Positions 62,124 to 64,000 of a stretch of 64,000 nucleotides of DNA are shown piece after piece; position 1 is the first letter of the stretch, and each line of letters opens with the position of its first letter. Below the pieces are notes generated by a model that was given only the letters and a program-made list of their open reading frames with translations, did not search any database and was not told the origin of the DNA. The stretch covers positions 1-64,000 of the forward strand of contig NZ_JACRYT010000001.1 in the NCBI RefSeq assembly GCF_014333425.1, read 5' to 3'. The DNA is from Zhenpiania hominis. GTDB lineage: Bacteria; Bacillota; Clostridia; Peptostreptococcales; Anaerovoracaceae. Position numbers and translations under genes: made by a program.

Positions 62124-62975
62124 ATGAAGCAAAAGGAACAAGAGAATAAAGTCTTTATCGCAATGAACAAAGCCTTTGTAAAGGTTCATCTTCCGTCAAA
62201 GAACGGGGAGCGGACCTATAACCGGGCGATCCTGCCAAATGGAACAACCATTGACGGAACCGATCGGGGAGGGTTTGTCTTTTATCCCCTGTATGTGAAT
62301 GAAGCGGCCAGTAATCCCAATCTGTACCGGATGCCATTTCTGAAAGATCGTATGGTGCAGCTGCATCGGGGCGATCAAATGGTGGAGGTCACACCGGAGG
62401 CGCTGCGGGATGCCTTAAACGCGCGGCACCAGCAATATTTAAGAGAACGTACCCAACAACAGGAAGGGAGAGAATCGGTTAAAAAAGAAGAACCAACGTT
62501 TGATTGGGAGAACAAATCTTTTTCGGAATATGTCCGGGAATTCACAATCGAAAAACTGGAAACGCTTGAGTCGGGGTCGGAAATTATGTGTTTTAATGAC
62601 GAGCTTACGGAGAAGCTGATCGAATATGATCGAGCCCTGGGAAGCATCAGTTCGAATCCGGAAGAGTCCATGCAATTCATTGCGCGGCATTTTATGGAAG
62701 CGAAAAAGACCCATGACTGGCTCAAAGAGAGAGAAGAACTCCCGGTGCCGGATATCAACCCCTTTGATGATCCGGAACAATTCCACCTTGCGATGGTGGA
62801 AAAAGGCATGGAGGAACTGTTACAGGAAAGTGAATTTATGCAGTCGCATGGGGAGGAGCGGATGTGTCTGGATAAGGCGACACTGAAACGGTTAAAACAG
62901 GATCTGGAACCAAAAGGGAAGGGCCGATCGTTTGAAAAAAGAAAAGAAACGGAACAGGAGATGGAGCTGCCATGA
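62124..62975 (+). CDS. Mobile-element protein of unknown function
   Basis: This 283-residue soluble protein has an N-terminal domain (FVKVHLPSKNGERTYNRAIL, GGFVFYPLYVNE) and a longer helical C-terminal part with SEYVREFTIEKLETLESGSE. I do not recognise a catalytic motif. GAAAGGAGCC precedes ATG 62124. It overlaps the following ATPase gene by ATGA, which suggests that they act together. Confidence 0.6.
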   Translation: MKQKEQENKVFIAMNKAFVKVHLPSKNGERTYNRAILPNGTTIDGTDRGGFVFYPLYVNEAASNPNLYRMPFLKDRMVQLHRGDQMVEVTPEALRDALNARHQQYLRERTQQQEGRESVKKEEPTFDWENKSFSEYVREFTIEKLETLESGSEIMCFNDELTEKLIEYDRALGSISSNPEESMQFIARHFMEAKKTHDWLKEREELPVPDINPFDDPEQFHLAMVEKGMEELLQESEFMQSHGEERMCLDKATLKRLKQDLEPKGKGRSFEKRKETEQEMELP

Positions 62976-64000
62976 AAGAACAACCGATACAAACGGTAGT
63001 CGTCAATGCTTTTGGAGGACCCGGGGCCGGAAAGACGACCAGCTGCTGGGAAATCGCCAGTGAATTGAAAAAAGCCGGTTACTGTGTGGAATATGTTTCC
63101 GAATACGCGAAAGAATTGGTCTGGGAGGGACAGATGGAGCTGCTGGACGGAAGTCTCGCCCACCAGCAGCAACTGTTTTGCGAACAGCAGAACCGGCAGG
63201 AGCGCCTGATGGGCAAGGTGGATCTCATTGTGACCGACGCACCCCTTCCACAGAATCTGCTTTATTGCAGAGAGCATCCACCTGCTTTTTATCAGGATAT
63301 GGTGCTGAATGCTTTTCAGGCACATACCAATTTTAACTATCTGATGGAACGGGATCTTTCCCAGCCTTTTGAAGAACGGGGCCGCATCCATACGCTGGCG
63401 GAGAGCCAGCAAAAGGATACGCAGATCAAGCAGTTTTTACAGGAATCCGGGATCTATTATGGCACCTATTCCCATCAAACGGTAACCACCCTGGTACAGA
63501 ATATTCAGGCCATGTTTGAGCGGGTCAATCAGATGGAATATGACTGGGAGCATCAGGATTTTGATACCTATCTCAAAACCTATGTCAAGGAGAATCTGGA
63601 GCAGCTGGAGGGTCAGACCATGAAGGCGCTGGATGTGTTTGGAAGCATCCTGCAGGAGGAACTGCGTCTGCCCAGTGTCAGCTGTAACCCGGAAGAATCC
63701 CGGCGTTTTATCCGTAAGTTTTCCAAAGAAGCGGAAGCGACGATTGCCTGGAGCAAAGAACTGTTTGAAAACCCATGGAAGGGCTGTGATCCGGAGAAAC
63801 AACCGGAGCTCCTGCATTCTTTGATGCTGCAAAGAGGGGTCGATGAATTGCTAGATCAAAGCAAGACCCTTTGTGATCATTACTTTGATACCATTACCCT
63901 GGACAAACCCATGCTGCAGACCCTGCAGCGGGAAATGGGAATTACCGCACCGAACTCCATGGAGAAGGTACGGAGACGGGAACGAGATTGGGATTTGGAG
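62972..64000 (+). CDS. P-loop ATPase/nucleotide-kinase-like protein (partial)
   Basis: The gene begins at ATG 62972 inside the previous stop and runs off the right edge with at least 343 codons. VVNAFGGPGAGKTTSCWEIA is a Walker A motif. VDLIVTDAPLPQNLLY resembles a Walker B region, and the first 190 residues look like the AAA kinase-type domains seen in mobile elements and phages. The second half (from about residue 200) is helical and shares the spacing of SNPEES/CNPEES with the preceding protein's SSNPEESMQFIARHFMEAKK, so the two may share a domain. Function unknown. Confidence 0.75.
   Translation, partial: MKEQPIQTVVVNAFGGPGAGKTTSCWEIASELKKAGYCVEYVSEYAKELVWEGQMELLDGSLAHQQQLFCEQQNRQERLMGKVDLIVTDAPLPQNLLYCREHPPAFYQDMVLNAFQAHTNFNYLMERDLSQPFEERGRIHTLAESQQKDTQIKQFLQESGIYYGTYSHQTVTTLVQNIQAMFERVNQMEYDWEHQDFDTYLKTYVKENLEQLEGQTMKALDVFGSILQEELRLPSVSCNPEESRRFIRKFSKEAEATIAWSKELFENPWKGCDPEKQPELLHSLMLQRGVDELLDQSKTLCDHYFDTITLDKPMLQTLQREMGITAPNSMEKVRRRERDWDLE

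Noticed and set aside
1..64000. CRISPR array, rRNA genes, phage structural genes
   Set aside because: I saw no regularly spaced short repeats, no rRNA sequence, and no capsid, tail or terminase genes. The repeats present are few, long and palindromic.

Overview
The window reads as chromosome of an anaerobic, amino-acid-fermenting member of the Clostridia (Firmicutes). The reasons are strong GGAGG ribosome binding sites, a T-box, CsoR/CopA copper control, Stickland-type glycine/sarcosine/betaine reductase genes, three in-frame UGA (selenocysteine) codons, and a clostridial integrative-element module at the right. I cannot name the species; a relative of Anaerovoracaceae/Peptostreptococcales is a guess from gene content.

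Layout. (1) 1-3.3 kb: edge of a probable insertion-sequence transposase, then csoR-copA under a CsoR operator. copA ends in a CopZ-like domain that has its own ribosome binding site and start. (2) 3.3-5.1 kb: a LuxR-type regulator flanked by two copies of a 172-bp palindromic repeat, a second repeat family, and a 25-codon relic of trpA. (3) 5.1-9.9 kb, minus strand: two tandem YhgE/Pip membrane proteins. (4) 10.0-11.4 kb: an AT-rich toxin-antitoxin pair of the Panacea (PanAT) kind under a 20-bp palindrome. (5) 11.5-18.4 kb, minus strand: a complete trpEGDCFBA operon behind a tryptophan T-box.

(6) 18.9-31.3 kb: an acyl-CoA-dehydratase-type activase, an NhaC-family antiporter, a sigma-54 activator, and a reductase operon in the order component B proprotein, selenoprotein B, GrdX, thioredoxin reductase, thioredoxin, selenoprotein A, GrdC, GrdD. 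Sigma-54 (-24/-12) promoters sit before the antiporter and before the reductase operon. (7) 31.4-39.2 kb: the selenocysteine machinery (tRNA-Sec, selA, selB, a LysR regulator, a cysteine desulfurase/selenocysteine lyase homologue, a YedF split into divergent TusA and DsrE genes, DUF3343, and a SelD that itself contains selenocysteine). (8) 39.3-46.9 kb: an unusual corrinoid operon (CobW GTPase, three UroD-type methyltransferase homologues, one corrinoid protein, a double-cubane-cluster reductase, and a corrinoid-reactivating ferredoxin/ASKHA protein). Its substrate is unknown, and it is the best candidate here for an undescribed system.

(9) 47.4-64 kb: a VOC protein, then the left part of an integrative/conjugative element: HTH protein, SSB, ParA, ParB (with two palindromes inside parB), a YefM/RelE-type toxin-antitoxin pair, a decayed second pair, an FN3/CAP-like secreted protein, sortase B, a large SpaA/Cna-B surface protein with a VQTGD sorting signal, a Maff2-like membrane peptide and an ATPase cut by the window edge. 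No integrase or relaxase is in view.

Working together: the SelA/SelB/tRNA-Sec/SelD block supplies selenocysteine to the GrdA and GrdB proteins next door. Thioredoxin and its reductase in the same operon re-reduce the selenoproteins, and GrdC/GrdD release acetyl phosphate. The CBS-PAS sigma-54 activator probably turns on both the antiporter and the reductase operon.
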